Positions 27,084 through 35,370 are shown, counted from the stretch's first letter. The stretch is DNA of 36,235 nucleotides from Flavobacterium sp. ASW18X (GCF_005144745.1 NZ_SWKK01000006.1:1-36235); one strand, 5' to 3'. Made by a program: numbers and translations. The notes: generated by a model not told the origin, from the letters alone.

Positions 27084-28430
27084 TTAATACGCTTTTTCTT
27101 CGCCTTTTACAGCGTTATATACGGTGAAAAATATGATCCGAAGGTCTAACTTTAAAGACCATTTTTCCATATAAAAAATATCATACCGGACTCTGTTTAA
27201 TATATCCGATTTTTGAATCACCTCTCCCCTATAGCCTTTTACCTGCGCTAGGCCAGTAATCCCTGGTTTTAAAAAGTGGCGTACCAAATACTTATCTACT
27301 GATTTTTGATATTCTTCTGTTTGTACCACCATGTGCGGGCGTGGGCCTACCACACTCATATCGCCCATCAACACATTAAAAAATTGCGGCAGCTCGTCTA
27401 TACTTGTTTTTCTAAGAATGCGCCCCACCTTGGTAATGCGCATATCATTCTTAGACGCCATTTTAGCATCACTCTCCTTATTCTTAGCCATAGACCTAAA
27501 CTTTAAACACCAAAAGGTTTCTGTATTTACACCATGGCGTAACTGTTTAAAGAAAACAGGCCCTTTGGAATCTAGTTTAATTGCGAGGGCTACAATAGGG
27601 AGTAACCAACTAAAGACACATACGATTACGAATAGGGAAAAAACAACATCGAACACCCGTTTTACCAAGTTGGCATATTCTAGTTCTAGAGGGGAGGCCC
27701 TTAGATTGAGTACAGGGACATTGTCATACAACTCAATACTCATAGCCCTAGAAAATAGTTCTTTGTTATCTGGGATAATCCGTACCCGTTTCATGGTATT
27801 GTCTGCAATATTCATGATGTGCTGAATCTCATCTTTAGACAATTGCGAAGCAATACAATACAGTTCGTCTATATTTTCTTTAAAAATATAATCGTAACAG
27901 GTAGCAATTTTACCCAAGTAGGTAGGGCTTTTGGAGTCTTTATTATCAAAGAAACCCACATATTCATAATCATGCTCTGGGTTATCAAAAATTCTACGAA
28001 TCTTCTTTAAGTTTTTATCCCAACCTATTACCACAACCCGTTTGTTGGGAGCTGCTTTTTTGCGGTAAGCCTTTCTAGCGAAGTAAAAAATGATATTAAA
28101 TATGACTAAAAAAAGGCAAATAATAAGATATACCGAAAACAAATAAATGGTAGAATATGTATTTGCTCCTAAAAAGGTAAATGAAGCAAAAAACACCAAG
28201 CCGTACACCAAAAAGAGTCTTACATAATTTTTAAAATTATTGAGTAGTCCCTTTTTTCTTGCGTTCTTATAAAAATTAATACCATAGGTAACCAAAAGCC
28301 AAGCGATATTGTAATACAGCACGCTGTACCCATGCCTAAAGGTATCCGGAGTACATAAATACAAGACACTATTGATAATCCCTAGGTGTACAATAAAAGA
28401 CAGCGGAATTATAAAGTATGATTTTCTCAC
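27084..28430 (-). CDS. wcaJ: WcaJ-type polyprenyl glycosylphosphotransferase (initiating)
   Basis: This 448-residue protein has four to five N-terminal membrane spans, a CoA_binding_3-like soluble segment (RVVVIGWDKNLKKI...YVGFFDN) and a C-terminal bacterial sugar transferase domain (about 260-448). The last has a further hydrophobic hairpin, LKFRSM, RKTSIDELPQF, GPRP and KPGITGLAQV. It transfers a sugar phosphate, glucose or galactose in characterised homologues, to undecaprenyl phosphate and so starts the repeat. It sits directly after gmd and fcl. The window contains a second enzyme of this type at 33960, so which one starts this operon's polymer is open. Confidence 0.92.
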   Translation of the reverse strand: MRKSYFIIPLSFIVHLGIINSVLYLCTPDTFRHGYSVLYYNIAWLLVTYGINFYKNARKKGLLNNFKNYVRLFLVYGLVFFASFTFLGANTYSTIYLFSVYLIICLFLVIFNIIFYFARKAYRKKAAPNKRVVVIGWDKNLKKIRRIFDNPEHDYEYVGFFDNKDSKSPTYLGKIATCYDYIFKENIDELYCIASQLSKDEIQHIMNIADNTMKRVRIIPDNKELFSRAMSIELYDNVPVLNLRASPLELEYANLVKRVFDVVFSLFVIVCVFSWLLPIVALAIKLDSKGPVFFKQLRHGVNTETFWCLKFRSMAKNKESDAKMASKNDMRITKVGRILRKTSIDELPQFFNVLMGDMSVVGPRPHMVVQTEEYQKSVDKYLVRHFLKPGITGLAQVKGYRGEVIQKSDILNRVRYDIFYMEKWSLKLDLRIIFFTVYNAVKGEEKAY

Positions 28431-28442
28431 GTAAAGAAACTT

Positions 28443-28460
28443 AAAGTTCTTGAGAACTTT
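28443..28460. other. Small perfect-arm inverted repeat upstream of wcaJ
   Basis: AAAGTTCT and AGAACTTT flank a two-base centre, 13 bases before the wcaJ start. It could be an intercistronic hairpin, a processing site or a protein-binding dyad. There is no strong T-run on the minus strand, so a terminator is less likely. Confidence 0.35.
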
Positions 28461-28491
28461 TTGATTGCTAAAAAAATGGGGTTGCTCCTAA

Positions 28492-29586
28492 TTAATCTAC
28501 AGGGATTGGATTGTACCAGGTATATATTTGTTCTATCCCCTGCGCTAGGGCAACGGTATGCTGCCATCCTAAGGCATGCAGTTTAGAAACATCTGTTAAC
28601 TTTTTAAGGGTACCGTCTGGTTTTTCTGTATTGAAAAACAGTTCTCCTGTAAAACCTACTTTTTCTTTGACCAAATACGCCAAGTCTTTAATACTGATAT
28701 CTACACCTGTACCAATATTGATATGGGTATTCCTTATTTCTTTAGTATCTGGTGGATAGCAATCTTTAAAATCTCTTTGCTCCATTAAAAAAACACAAGC
28801 ATCTGCCATATCCTCACTCCACAAAAACTCCCGCATTGGAGTACCAGAGCCCCATATTTCTATACGCACTTGCCCCCCTTCTTTTTGGATTCCATACTTG
28901 TCTAAGATGGACAAGATTTCGTTCCCTTCCGCACTACCGTTAAGGCCTTCTATAGGCAAATTATCCAGGTCTGCACGGATCGCTTCCCAATTGCCCTCTT
29001 CTAATGCCTTACCCAAATGCATTTTACGAATCAAAGCAGGCAGTACGTGCGATTTTTCCAAATCAAAATTATCATTTGGTCCGTATAAATTAGTAGGCAT
29101 CACCGATATAAAATTAGTGCCGTATTGTAAGTTGTAACTCTCGCACATTTTTATCCCCGCAATCTTTGCAATGGCATAAGGCTCGTTGGTATATTCCAAA
29201 ACATCGGTAAGCAGGTAATCCTCTTTCATGGGTTGCGGACATGCTTTGGGGTAAATGCACGTACTTCCCAAAAACAATAATTTATGCACCCCATGCACAT
29301 AACTTTGATGTATTACATTATTCTGTATCATCAAGTTCTGATGTATAAAATCTGCTCTATAGGTATTATTAGCTACGATACCCCCTACTTTAGCCGCAGC
29401 CAAGATGACATAAGCAGGCTTTTCTAAAGCAAAGAACTGTGCAACTGCTGTTGTATCTGTAAGGTCCAATTCTGCATGCGTACGGTATACTAAATTAGTA
29501 TAGCCTTTTGCTTGCAAATTCTTTACAATGGCACTCCCAACAAGGCCACGGTGCCCAGCTACGTATATCTTGGCTGACTTATCCAT
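28492..29586 (-). CDS. fcl: GDP-L-fucose synthase
   Basis: This 364-residue short-chain dehydrogenase/reductase-type epimerase/reductase converts GDP-4-keto-6-deoxy-D-mannose to GDP-L-fucose with NADPH. The cofactor loop is [11 protein letters not shown] (10-20); the catalytic set is Ser108 in LGSTCIYP with Tyr137 and Lys141 in YAIAK. At 364 residues it is about 45 longer than E. coli Fcl. The extra part is the insert around residues 195-240 ([13 protein letters not shown] through [12 protein letters not shown]), a form I associate with Bacteroidota Fcl proteins. It directly follows gmd, its pathway partner, with a 33-base gap. Confidence 0.96.
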   Translation of the reverse strand: MDKSAKIYVAGHRGLVGSAIVKNLQAKGYTNLVYRTHAELDLTDTTAVAQFFALEKPAYVILAAAKVGGIVANNTYRADFIHQNLMIQNNVIHQSYVHGVHKLLFLGSTCIYPKACPQPMKEDYLLTDVLEYTNEPYAIAKIAGIKMCESYNLQYGTNFISVMPTNLYGPNDNFDLEKSHVLPALIRKMHLGKALEEGNWEAIRADLDNLPIEGLNGSAEGNEILSILDKYGIQKEGGQVRIEIWGSGTPMREFLWSEDMADACVFLMEQRDFKDCYPPDTKEIRNTHINIGTGVDISIKDLAYLVKEKVGFTGELFFNTEKPDGTLKKLTDVSKLHALGWQHTVALAQGIEQIYTWYNPIPVD

Positions 29587-29619
29587 TGGCTAAATTTTAT
29601 TAATTATGACTGTTTGTTT

Positions 29620-30732
29620 CTATTCGTAGTAATTAAAAGTATCGTACCCGCCATGTTGCAAGTGTTGATCTTTTTGCATTAATCGTACATCACTTTGCAT
29701 CATATCTTTTACTAAATCTTTTAACTCGTACTCTGGAGTCCATCCTAGTTTAGTGTTTGCCTTGGTAGCATCCCCTATCAACAATTCTACCTCTGTTGGT
29801 CTAAAATACTTAGGGTCTATTGAGAGTACTTCTTTACCAATTTCTATTTGAAACTCAGGATTACTACAAGAAACTACATAGCCTTTTTCATTAATACCCT
29901 CTCCTTTAAATTCTAACTCCACGCCAATCTCTCCAAAAGCTAAACGTACAAAATCCCGTACTGTAGTGGTTTTTCCTGTTGCAATTACCCAATCTTCTGC
30001 TTCTTCTGCCTGTAGAATCATCCACATCATACGTACATAATCTTTAGCGTGCCCCCAGTCTCTTTTGGCGTCTAGGTTCCCTAGGTATAATTTTTCTTGC
30101 AACCCAAGACCTATACGGGCAGCAGCTCTGGTAATTTTACGGGTTACAAAAGTCTCCCCTCTAATTGGGGATTCATGATTAAATAAAATACCATTACACG
30201 CATACATACCATAGGCTTCTCTGTAATTTACGGTAATCCAGTAGGCGTACATTTTAGCCACTGCATAAGGACTACGTGGATAAAAAGGCGTAGTTTCTGA
30301 TTGTGGTACCTCTTGCACCTTACCGTACAATTCTGAAGTGGAAGCTTGGTAAATTCTAGTTTTCTTTTCTAGACCTAGCAAACGTACAGCATCCAAAATA
30401 CGCAAGGTACCTAAGCCATCAGCGTTGCCTGTGTATTCCGGAATCTCAAAAGACACTCTTACATGGCTCATTGCTGCTAGATTGTAAATTTCATCTGGTT
30501 GTATTTCTTGTATAAGACGAATAAGGTTGGTAGAATCCGTCATGTCCCCATAATGCAAAAAGAAATTTTGATTATCTACATGCGGGTCTTGATACAAATG
30601 ATCTATACGATCTGTATTAAAAAGAGAAGTTCTTCTTTTGATACCATGTACTTTATAACCTTTTTTTAATAAAAACTCACTTAAATAGGCACCGTCTTGT
30701 CCGGTTACACCCGTTATTAAGGCTACTTTCAT
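29620..30732 (-). CDS. gmd: GDP-mannose 4,6-dehydratase
   Basis: This 370-residue enzyme makes GDP-4-keto-6-deoxy-D-mannose from GDP-mannose, the first step to GDP-fucose. The NADP loop [12 protein letters not shown] is at residues 6-17, [18 protein letters not shown] follows, and the active site includes STSELYG and [11 protein letters not shown] chose the ATG at 30732 because the family begins MKVALITG; an ATG 57 bases upstream would add 19 residues unlike any Gmd. GDP-mannose supply (ManB, ManC) is not encoded in this window. Confidence 0.97.
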   Translation of the reverse strand: MKVALITGVTGQDGAYLSEFLLKKGYKVHGIKRRTSLFNTDRIDHLYQDPHVDNQNFFLHYGDMTDSTNLIRLIQEIQPDEIYNLAAMSHVRVSFEIPEYTGNADGLGTLRILDAVRLLGLEKKTRIYQASTSELYGKVQEVPQSETTPFYPRSPYAVAKMYAYWITVNYREAYGMYACNGILFNHESPIRGETFVTRKITRAAARIGLGLQEKLYLGNLDAKRDWGHAKDYVRMMWMILQAEEAEDWVIATGKTTTVRDFVRLAFGEIGVELEFKGEGINEKGYVVSCSNPEFQIEIGKEVLSIDPKYFRPTEVELLIGDATKANTKLGWTPEYELKDLVKDMMQSDVRLMQKDQHLQHGGYDTFNYYE

Positions 30733-31115
30733 AATTGATAATGTTAATGGATTATGTAGTTTTTGCCAGAAGCCCTTAGCGCCTGACAAACAGCAAATTA
30801 AAAATTATAATTAAAGAATTAGAATGGATTGGAACCACGTGCTCCGCAACACGACTCACATTGTACTTGGTCGCAAAGATAAGAATATGGTCTATGTATT
30901 TATAAGTAAAAAAACACTTTTACCGTACAAACATAGCATCTCAATTTTTACTAACCTAGATGAATTAAAAGTCTTTGAAAATTTTTATGAATTGAATAGT
31001 ATTTTATAGAAGGAGTTCTTAATATGATAATTGAATGCTTATAGAAATTACGAGGTTTATAATTAAAAGGGCGTACCAGAACAAGAGCTGTAATAAGCAC
31101 CATCTTACCCCATTT
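30733..31115. other. Leader between upxY and gmd, no gene
   Basis: This 383-base gap contains a plus-strand open frame of 61 codons (30824-31009). It has no recognisable family and no good context, so I leave it uncalled. On the minus strand a TATCTTTG box at 30874-30881 matches the Bacteroidota -7 consensus and would give gmd a leader of about 135 bases. The length is reasonable for a site where an UpxY-type regulator could act on the nascent transcript. Confidence 0.5.
30874..30881 (-). promoter_or_regulatory. Candidate -7 box for the gmd operon
   Basis: TATCTTTG on the minus strand fits TANNTTTG exactly. I see no good TTTG -33 element at 19-21 bases upstream, only T-rich sequence, so this is a partial match. 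Confidence 0.4.
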
Positions 31116-31598
31116 TTAATTAACCAATTCTCTGAGCTTGATGTTAACTACAATGCCTAAGCCTTGAATAGCTAACTTAACACGTTTGCCATTAACTTGC
31201 TGTATTACAGCTTTTTTATCTTTTAAAACACCGTGTTTTATAGTAATGTTTTCTCCAGGATGAAATTGTGCAAGACTTACCTGATCAACCGCATCATTGG
31301 CTAACCATTTTTGCAAAGTGTACATCTCTGCATCTTGCACTACTGCTGGTTTACCTAACCAAAACAAATAGCGCACAATACCTGGAACTGTAAAGACATT
31401 ACTCCGTTCTTTGTCTTTGAGTTGTACAAAAACATAAGAAGAAAAAAGAGGGGTTGTTACTGTTTTTTTACGGTCACTCCACAACTTTACTTCCTTCTTA
31501 GTAGGGCAGTAAACCGTGAATCCCCCAGCAGCTAACTGTTCTGCTACCTTTATCTCGTTTCTTGTCTTTACTACAAGAATAAACCATTGTTTTGTCAT
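31116..31598 (-). CDS. UpxY-like NusG-family transcription antiterminator
   Basis: This 160-residue protein has an N-terminal NGN domain (WFILVVKTRNEIKVAEQL, then YCPTKKEVKLWSDRKK and PLFSSYVFVQ) and a C-terminal KOW region (FHPGENITIKHGVLKDKKAVIQQV) ending in a short beta strand. This is the architecture of the NusG paralogues called UpxY in Bacteroides, which are encoded first in capsule operons and let RNA polymerase read through their own long operon. Here it is likewise the first minus-strand gene, before gmd. Its role on the 27-kb run of genes below is inferred by that analogy. No clear promoter is visible in the 251-base divergent region upstream. Confidence 0.9.
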   Translation of the reverse strand: MTKQWFILVVKTRNEIKVAEQLAAGGFTVYCPTKKEVKLWSDRKKTVTTPLFSSYVFVQLKDKERSNVFTVPGIVRYLFWLGKPAVVQDAEMYTLQKWLANDAVDQVSLAQFHPGENITIKHGVLKDKKAVIQQVNGKRVKLAIQGLGIVVNIKLRELVN

Positions 31599-31849
31599 AA
31601 AATTCTAAACTATGTAGGTTGTCGGGGGAAATGGTAAATTATAGCATTAATTACTAATCTGGAAATTTAGATGTTATTTTTAAACTGAAAATAATAAATA
31701 TGATAAAAAACTAACGCTATTTTATATGTTTCATAAATTTAACTTAACTTGTTTATCAATTTAAAATAAAGACCTAACGACCAATTGTAAGATTTTTCTT
31801 ATCATTTAAATACTTAAACACTAATCTCAACGTTATTTACTAACAAAAA

Positions 31850-32110
31850 ATGATGATGATGAGTGTACTAAGCTTTTTTAGCTCCCCCCTAGCACTTAAG
31901 AGAAGACCAAAACTTTTAAGTTTGGAGCAGTATTATAATATGTTATCTCCTTATTTTAAAAGTAAGGCTAATGGGCATAAAAATCAACCTTTAGAGAAAA
32001 GGGTCGTGGATAATGTGATACCACTAGATAAATCTACCTCAGAAATAATAGCAGAAAATCAAAAGTTATATACTCAATTGCTTTATGCGAAGCTAACAGG
32101 AGAAAAGTAA
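31850..32110 (+). CDS. Small hypothetical protein, unknown
   Basis: This open frame of 86 codons begins with four consecutive ATGs; translation could start at any of them. I do not recognise the family. The composition is coding-like: after a short hydrophobic start (VLSFFSSPLAL) it is basic and then hydrophilic, with a possible C-terminal helix (EIIAENQKLYTQLLYAKLTG). It lies 59 bases upstream of the phosphatase gene on the same strand and divergent from upxY, so the two could be co-transcribed. The predicted helix and position suggest a small accessory or regulatory protein, but this is a guess. It might also be a chance open frame. Confidence 0.45.
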   Translation: MMMMSVLSFFSSPLALKRRPKLLSLEQYYNMLSPYFKSKANGHKNQPLEKRVVDNVIPLDKSTSEIIAENQKLYTQLLYAKLTGEK

Positions 32111-32144
32111 TTTTACTTCTAAATTAATTTGTCATAAGAACAAC

Positions 32145-32152
32145 TACCTTTG
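32145..32152 (+). promoter_or_regulatory. Candidate -7 box before the tyrosine phosphatase gene
   Basis: TACCTTTG fits TANNTTTG. A TTTG at 32128-32131 is too close (13-base spacer) to be a good -33 element. Transcription would begin very near the ATG at 32170, giving an almost leaderless mRNA. Confidence 0.4.
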
Positions 32153-32169
32153 TAGTAGATGTAGTTTTT

Positions 32170-32907
32170 ATGATACACCTATTTACAAAAAAATATTTTT
32201 TAGTAGATTATCTTAAAGGGTTTGTAGATATACACAACCATATTTTGCCTGGGATTGATGATGGTGCTCAAAATGTAGAAGAATCTATTAGACTTTTAAA
32301 GGGCATGCAAGAGTTTGGTGTGGGGCACTTTATTTGCACCCCACATATTATGCATAACTACCATGACAACGATAGGCAAAGCATAACTAAAGCGCATAGT
32401 AGGCTAACTAAAGCGTTAGCAGATACACCTAAAGCACCAAAAGTTTTTTTTGCCGCTGAGCATATGATTGATGATAATTTTGAAGCACTTTTAAGTAAAA
32501 ATGAAGTGCTACCACTAGGCCAAGAACATGTTTTGATAGAAATGTCTTACCTACAACCCAGTATAAATTTTGACGATGCTATTTTACAACTTTTACAAAA
32601 GCAGTACACTCCTGTTTTAGCACACCCAGAACGATATTTATATTACCATAAAACACCAGCAATTTACCAAACCTTAAAAAATAAGGGGGTAGCATTACAA
32701 TTGAACATGTTGTCTTTACAGGGGTATTATGGCAAAGATATTCAGAAAATAGCCTATTACCTTCTTGACCACGATTTAATAGACTTTTTAGGTTCTGATT
32801 TACACCACAGTAGACACTTAGAAACACTAAAGAAAATAGTTATTCCTAAAAAATACGTGGATAAATTAAGTGAAATTATTACTAATAATATAGTCCATTT
32901 TATTTAA
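32170..32907 (+). CDS. PHP-type tyrosine-protein phosphatase (CpsB/YwqE-like)
   Basis: This 245-residue polymerase-and-histidinol-phosphatase-fold enzyme has a metal-binding set that is easy to see: Asp20, His22 and His24 with Asp30-Asp31 in FVDIHNHILPGIDDGA; His59 in ICTPHIMHNYHDN; Glu in LIEMSY; His in LAHPERY; and Asp-His in GSDLHHSRH. CpsB/YwqE phosphatases are Mn-dependent and remove phosphate from BY-kinase tyrosine clusters, controlling capsule production. The likely substrate is the Tyr cluster of Wzc in this locus. It is transcribed away from the main operon, so kinase and phosphatase are under separate control. Confidence 0.93.
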   Translation: MIHLFTKKYFLVDYLKGFVDIHNHILPGIDDGAQNVEESIRLLKGMQEFGVGHFICTPHIMHNYHDNDRQSITKAHSRLTKALADTPKAPKVFFAAEHMIDDNFEALLSKNEVLPLGQEHVLIEMSYLQPSINFDDAILQLLQKQYTPVLAHPERYLYYHKTPAIYQTLKNKGVALQLNMLSLQGYYGKDIQKIAYYLLDHDLIDFLGSDLHHSRHLETLKKIVIPKKYVDKLSEIITNNIVHFI

Positions 32908-32923
32908 AAACCCTTAACTCTAT

Positions 32924-33769
32924 TTAATTTAGAGATGAAGATGTATAAGTTAATTTTTCGAATTTTTGGTCTACTCTAACTTCTTCCTGAGTAGACTCTA
33001 TTAACTTATTTTTTAGAAGAATTAATTTTGATAAAGAGCTATCTGGGTTAGCTAAGTAATACAATGGTTTATTTGATTGTTGTATGGCATTATATACCGA
33101 TATATTTTCTATGATAGACTTATTCTCTAATACAATACCATCTAGATTTTGAGTGTTTTTAAAGCTAATATGATGGTCTTCCAAATTAAGTTTTAAAAAG
33201 ACAATTTCAGATTGCTCCCTATCCTCTTCCTTTTGGTAGTATGCATTTTTTAGACACTGTTCCTTAGCTTCTCTTTGACTAACCGACAATAGACTTGTAT
33301 GTGCAAATACCAATTTGGATTTAGCACTATTAGCTGACTTATTAAACCTACTCGCGTATTTGTAAGCATACCTAGAAATCACCAAAACACTAAAACTTAA
33401 AATACTATGCACGATTATTATAGACAATGGAACCATTAAATTTTTCTCCATGAATAAGGTTCCATTAACTACTACCAAAACTATGGTTAGGATGTTAGTG
33501 ATGCAAATAGCATTAAATATGCTATAGACCTCTCTAATTTTAGTAAACTTAACATACCCTTTGTAGATGCCAATGGCTAAAAAAATAATAGATGTTAATG
33601 CTACCACTATTGGCAACTGTACCAACATAGCATGCCTACCTAAGTCTGGTAAAATTAGAGAACAAATGAAGTAAGAGGCAACAAAAGATAGGGCAGTAAG
33701 TACAATATCTAATAAAAAAACCAAGCGTACGGGGAACGTTTTCTCAGATTTCGTAGTGATTTTTTTCAT
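32924..33769 (-). CDS. WbpM/FlaA1-like membrane protein lacking the epimerase domain
   Basis: This 281-residue protein has four membrane spans (about 15-35, 48-70, 88-105, 112-133). Its landmarks are those of the N-terminal part of WbpM/CapD/FlaA1 polysaccharide proteins: IGIYKGYVKFTKIREVYSIF, then PLSIIIVHSILSF and VISRYAYKYASRF. Full homologues are about 600-650 residues and continue into an SDR 4,6-dehydratase domain. Here only a shortened, divergent soluble segment (about 150-281) follows, with no GxxGxxG or YxxxK motif. There is no downstream remnant in the 16 bases before the convergent phosphatase stop. It is therefore either a decayed gene or a retained membrane/regulatory module. The reading frame is intact, which favours a kept protein. 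Confidence 0.75.
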   Translation of the reverse strand: MKKITTKSEKTFPVRLVFLLDIVLTALSFVASYFICSLILPDLGRHAMLVQLPIVVALTSIIFLAIGIYKGYVKFTKIREVYSIFNAICITNILTIVLVVVNGTLFMEKNLMVPLSIIIVHSILSFSVLVISRYAYKYASRFNKSANSAKSKLVFAHTSLLSVSQREAKEQCLKNAYYQKEEDREQSEIVFLKLNLEDHHISFKNTQNLDGIVLENKSIIENISVYNAIQQSNKPLYYLANPDSSLSKLILLKNKLIESTQEEVRVDQKFEKLTYTSSSLN

Positions 33770-33788
33770 AATAATGTTTTAGTCTCCT

Positions 33789-33796
33789 CAAAAGTA
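33789..33796 (-). promoter_or_regulatory. Candidate -7 box for the WbpM-like gene
   Basis: TACTTTTG on the minus strand (CAAAAGTA on plus) matches TANNTTTG, about 20 bases before the ATG at 33769. No -33 TTTG is obvious. This implies a short leader. Confidence 0.4.
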
Positions 33797-33895
33797 ACAC
33801 TAAACCTATGATGTTGTCGTTAGTATATATCACTTTTCGCTAAACTTCAAAAAAATCGGATGTTTGCGTTAAGGTTAATAAATTTATACGGCATT

Positions 33896-33910
33896 TCTTA
33901 ATTTAAGAAG
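33896..33910. promoter_or_regulatory. Palindrome upstream of the second phosphotransferase
   Basis: TTCTTAA-T-TTAAGAA, with seven-base perfect arms, lies 20 bases before the -7 box at 33931. Its position suits an operator for the plus-strand gene or for both divergent genes. Protein binding is not shown. Confidence 0.35.
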
Positions 33911-33930
33911 GCCTAATTAACATATAAAAG

Positions 33931-33938
33931 TACATTTG
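33931..33938 (+). promoter_or_regulatory. Candidate -7 box for the second phosphotransferase gene
   Basis: TACATTTG matches TANNTTTG and sits 22 bases before the ATG at 33960. Together with the box at 33789 it marks a divergent promoter region of 190 bases. Confidence 0.45.
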
Positions 33939-33959
33939 CAATCAAACAACTAACAATTA

Positions 33960-35324
33960 ATGGCTACAAAATCCATTCTTAATACCGTAGAAAGGAAATT
34001 TATACTACTTATTGGAGATCTTATATTGATAGGTCTTTCCCTAAGAGGATATATACTACGCGCTGTAGATTATCAAGAGTCAGAACCGTTCCTGTACCAA
34101 ATTGGCATCTTAATTATGGGTATTATAACCTATATAACTTTAGCGTACATTTTTGAACTTTACAACCTTAAAAGTATTCCTAAATCTGTCACCTCTTCTA
34201 TTATGAGGGTATTGACCATAGTATCCTTATTCACTATTTCTGTTGTCGTTATAACAACATTATTATTTGATTTTGCTTATTGGAGAATTCATCTTTTTAT
34301 TTTTCTAATCTCTAGCCCCGTACAACTTATTCTTTGGAGATTACTCTTTAATTACGTTTTTAAGTTTGTACCAACAGTTAAGAATGTACTGTACATTTAT
34401 GATGCAACTACAAAAACTACGCTGGAAAGAGACATTGCAAATATTAATGGCGATGATAATGAAACCTACTTTAGAGTAGTTTCTACTTATTTAAATGATA
34501 ATGAGGGGGTAGATTTTAACAACAACAATTACAGAAATATTGATACTTGGATAATTAATACTAGAAGTTACAATCATTTTTCTCCACATATGGAGCACGA
34601 ATTGGTTAAATTTTTACTAAGCGGAAAAGAGGTAATAACTTACAGCTCTTTTTATGAAACTACCTATGAAGCATTGCCAATTAATTCTCATAACGATAGT
34701 CTATATGAGATACTTCAATTAAATAATTCTAAAATTAGATATTTGCAGGGTTTAAGTGGTTTTGCTTTTAATTTCTTATTAACTCTTATATCAGGATTAA
34801 CGTTTTTATTAACCATACCTTTTGTAGCATTTTTTAATATTTTTTTAAACCCTGGCCCCCTATTTTACGTGCAATTGCGTGTGGGTAAAAATGGTGAAGA
34901 ATATAAAGTCTATAAATTTAGATCTATGGTGGTTGATGCCGAAAAAAAAGGTGCTAAAATGGCTACTAAAAACGATGCAAGAGTAACTAAATTTGGTAAA
35001 ATCTTAAGAAAATTTAGGATTGATGAGTTACCACAAATAATCTCTGTTTTAAGAGGCGATATGTCTTTTATTGGTCCCCGTCCTGAACGTAAGATATTTG
35101 TAGATAAGCTAAATAAAATAACTCCATTCTATAATGTAAGACATTTAGTTAAACCCGGAATAACAGGATGGGCGCAAGTAAAGTACAAGTACGGAGAAAA
35201 TTTAGAAGATTCCATAAGAAAATTAGAATATGACCTATACTACATTAAAAACAAATCTGTAGTATTGGATATTAGAATCATATTCAAAACATTAACTACT
35301 ATCCTATTTTCTAGAGGTATTTAA
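33960..35324 (+). CDS. Second polyprenyl glycosylphosphotransferase
   Basis: This 454-residue protein has four N-terminal spans, a soluble middle segment (about 140-240) that is divergent from the usual CoA_binding_3 domain, a further span near residue 270, and a complete sugar transferase domain. The catalytic landmarks are KVYKFRSM, DAEKKGA, RKFRIDELPQ, SFIGPRPER and KPGITGWAQV. It transfers a sugar phosphate to undecaprenyl phosphate, like the WcaJ-type enzyme at 27084. The PRPER and GWAQV forms differ from GPRPHM and GLAQV there, so it is a separate subfamily and not a recent copy. It has its own promoter region and a strong terminator, so it is a single-gene transcript. Confidence 0.92.
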   Translation: MATKSILNTVERKFILLIGDLILIGLSLRGYILRAVDYQESEPFLYQIGILIMGIITYITLAYIFELYNLKSIPKSVTSSIMRVLTIVSLFTISVVVITTLLFDFAYWRIHLFIFLISSPVQLILWRLLFNYVFKFVPTVKNVLYIYDATTKTTLERDIANINGDDNETYFRVVSTYLNDNEGVDFNNNNYRNIDTWIINTRSYNHFSPHMEHELVKFLLSGKEVITYSSFYETTYEALPINSHNDSLYEILQLNNSKIRYLQGLSGFAFNFLLTLISGLTFLLTIPFVAFFNIFLNPGPLFYVQLRVGKNGEEYKVYKFRSMVVDAEKKGAKMATKNDARVTKFGKILRKFRIDELPQIISVLRGDMSFIGPRPERKIFVDKLNKITPFYNVRHLVKPGITGWAQVKYKYGENLEDSIRKLEYDLYYIKNKSVVLDIRIIFKTLTTILFSRGI

Positions 35325-35357
35325 AAAAAAGCCTGTAATTTTTTACAGGCTTTTTTT
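35323..35357. terminator. Strong bidirectional intrinsic terminator
   Basis: Eight-base arms GCCTGTAA / TTACAGGC (35331-35338 and 35343-35350) enclose a TTTT loop, with an A-run before and a T-run after. It begins right at the stop of the phosphotransferase gene. Because of the A/T-runs on both sides it can also end the minus-strand gene whose stop is at 35371. Confidence 0.95.
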
Positions 35358-35370
35358 ATAAATAGATGAA

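Noticed and set aside
27331-27825. Long plus-strand frame of 164 codons antisense to wcaJ
   Set aside because: It lies fully inside a well-supported gene on the other strand and its translation resembles no family.
30733-30789. Upstream ATG extending Gmd by 19 residues
   Set aside because: The extension has no match to the family. The ATG at 30732 gives the canonical N-terminus MKVALITG.
30824-31009. Plus-strand open frame of 61 codons between gmd and upxY
   Set aside because: No family resemblance, no promoter or ribosome signal that decides a start, and it lies antisense in a leader region. Likely a chance open frame.
31008-31044. AAGGAG followed by a six-codon ORF on the plus strand (a possible leader peptide)
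   Set aside because: No plus-strand gene follows for about 800 bases, and Shine-Dalgarno use is weak in Bacteroidota. Coincidence is likely.
32918-32934. Small hairpin CTCTA/TAGAG at the convergent stops of the phosphatase and WbpM-like genes
   Set aside because: Only five base pairs and no T-run, so not supportable as a terminator.
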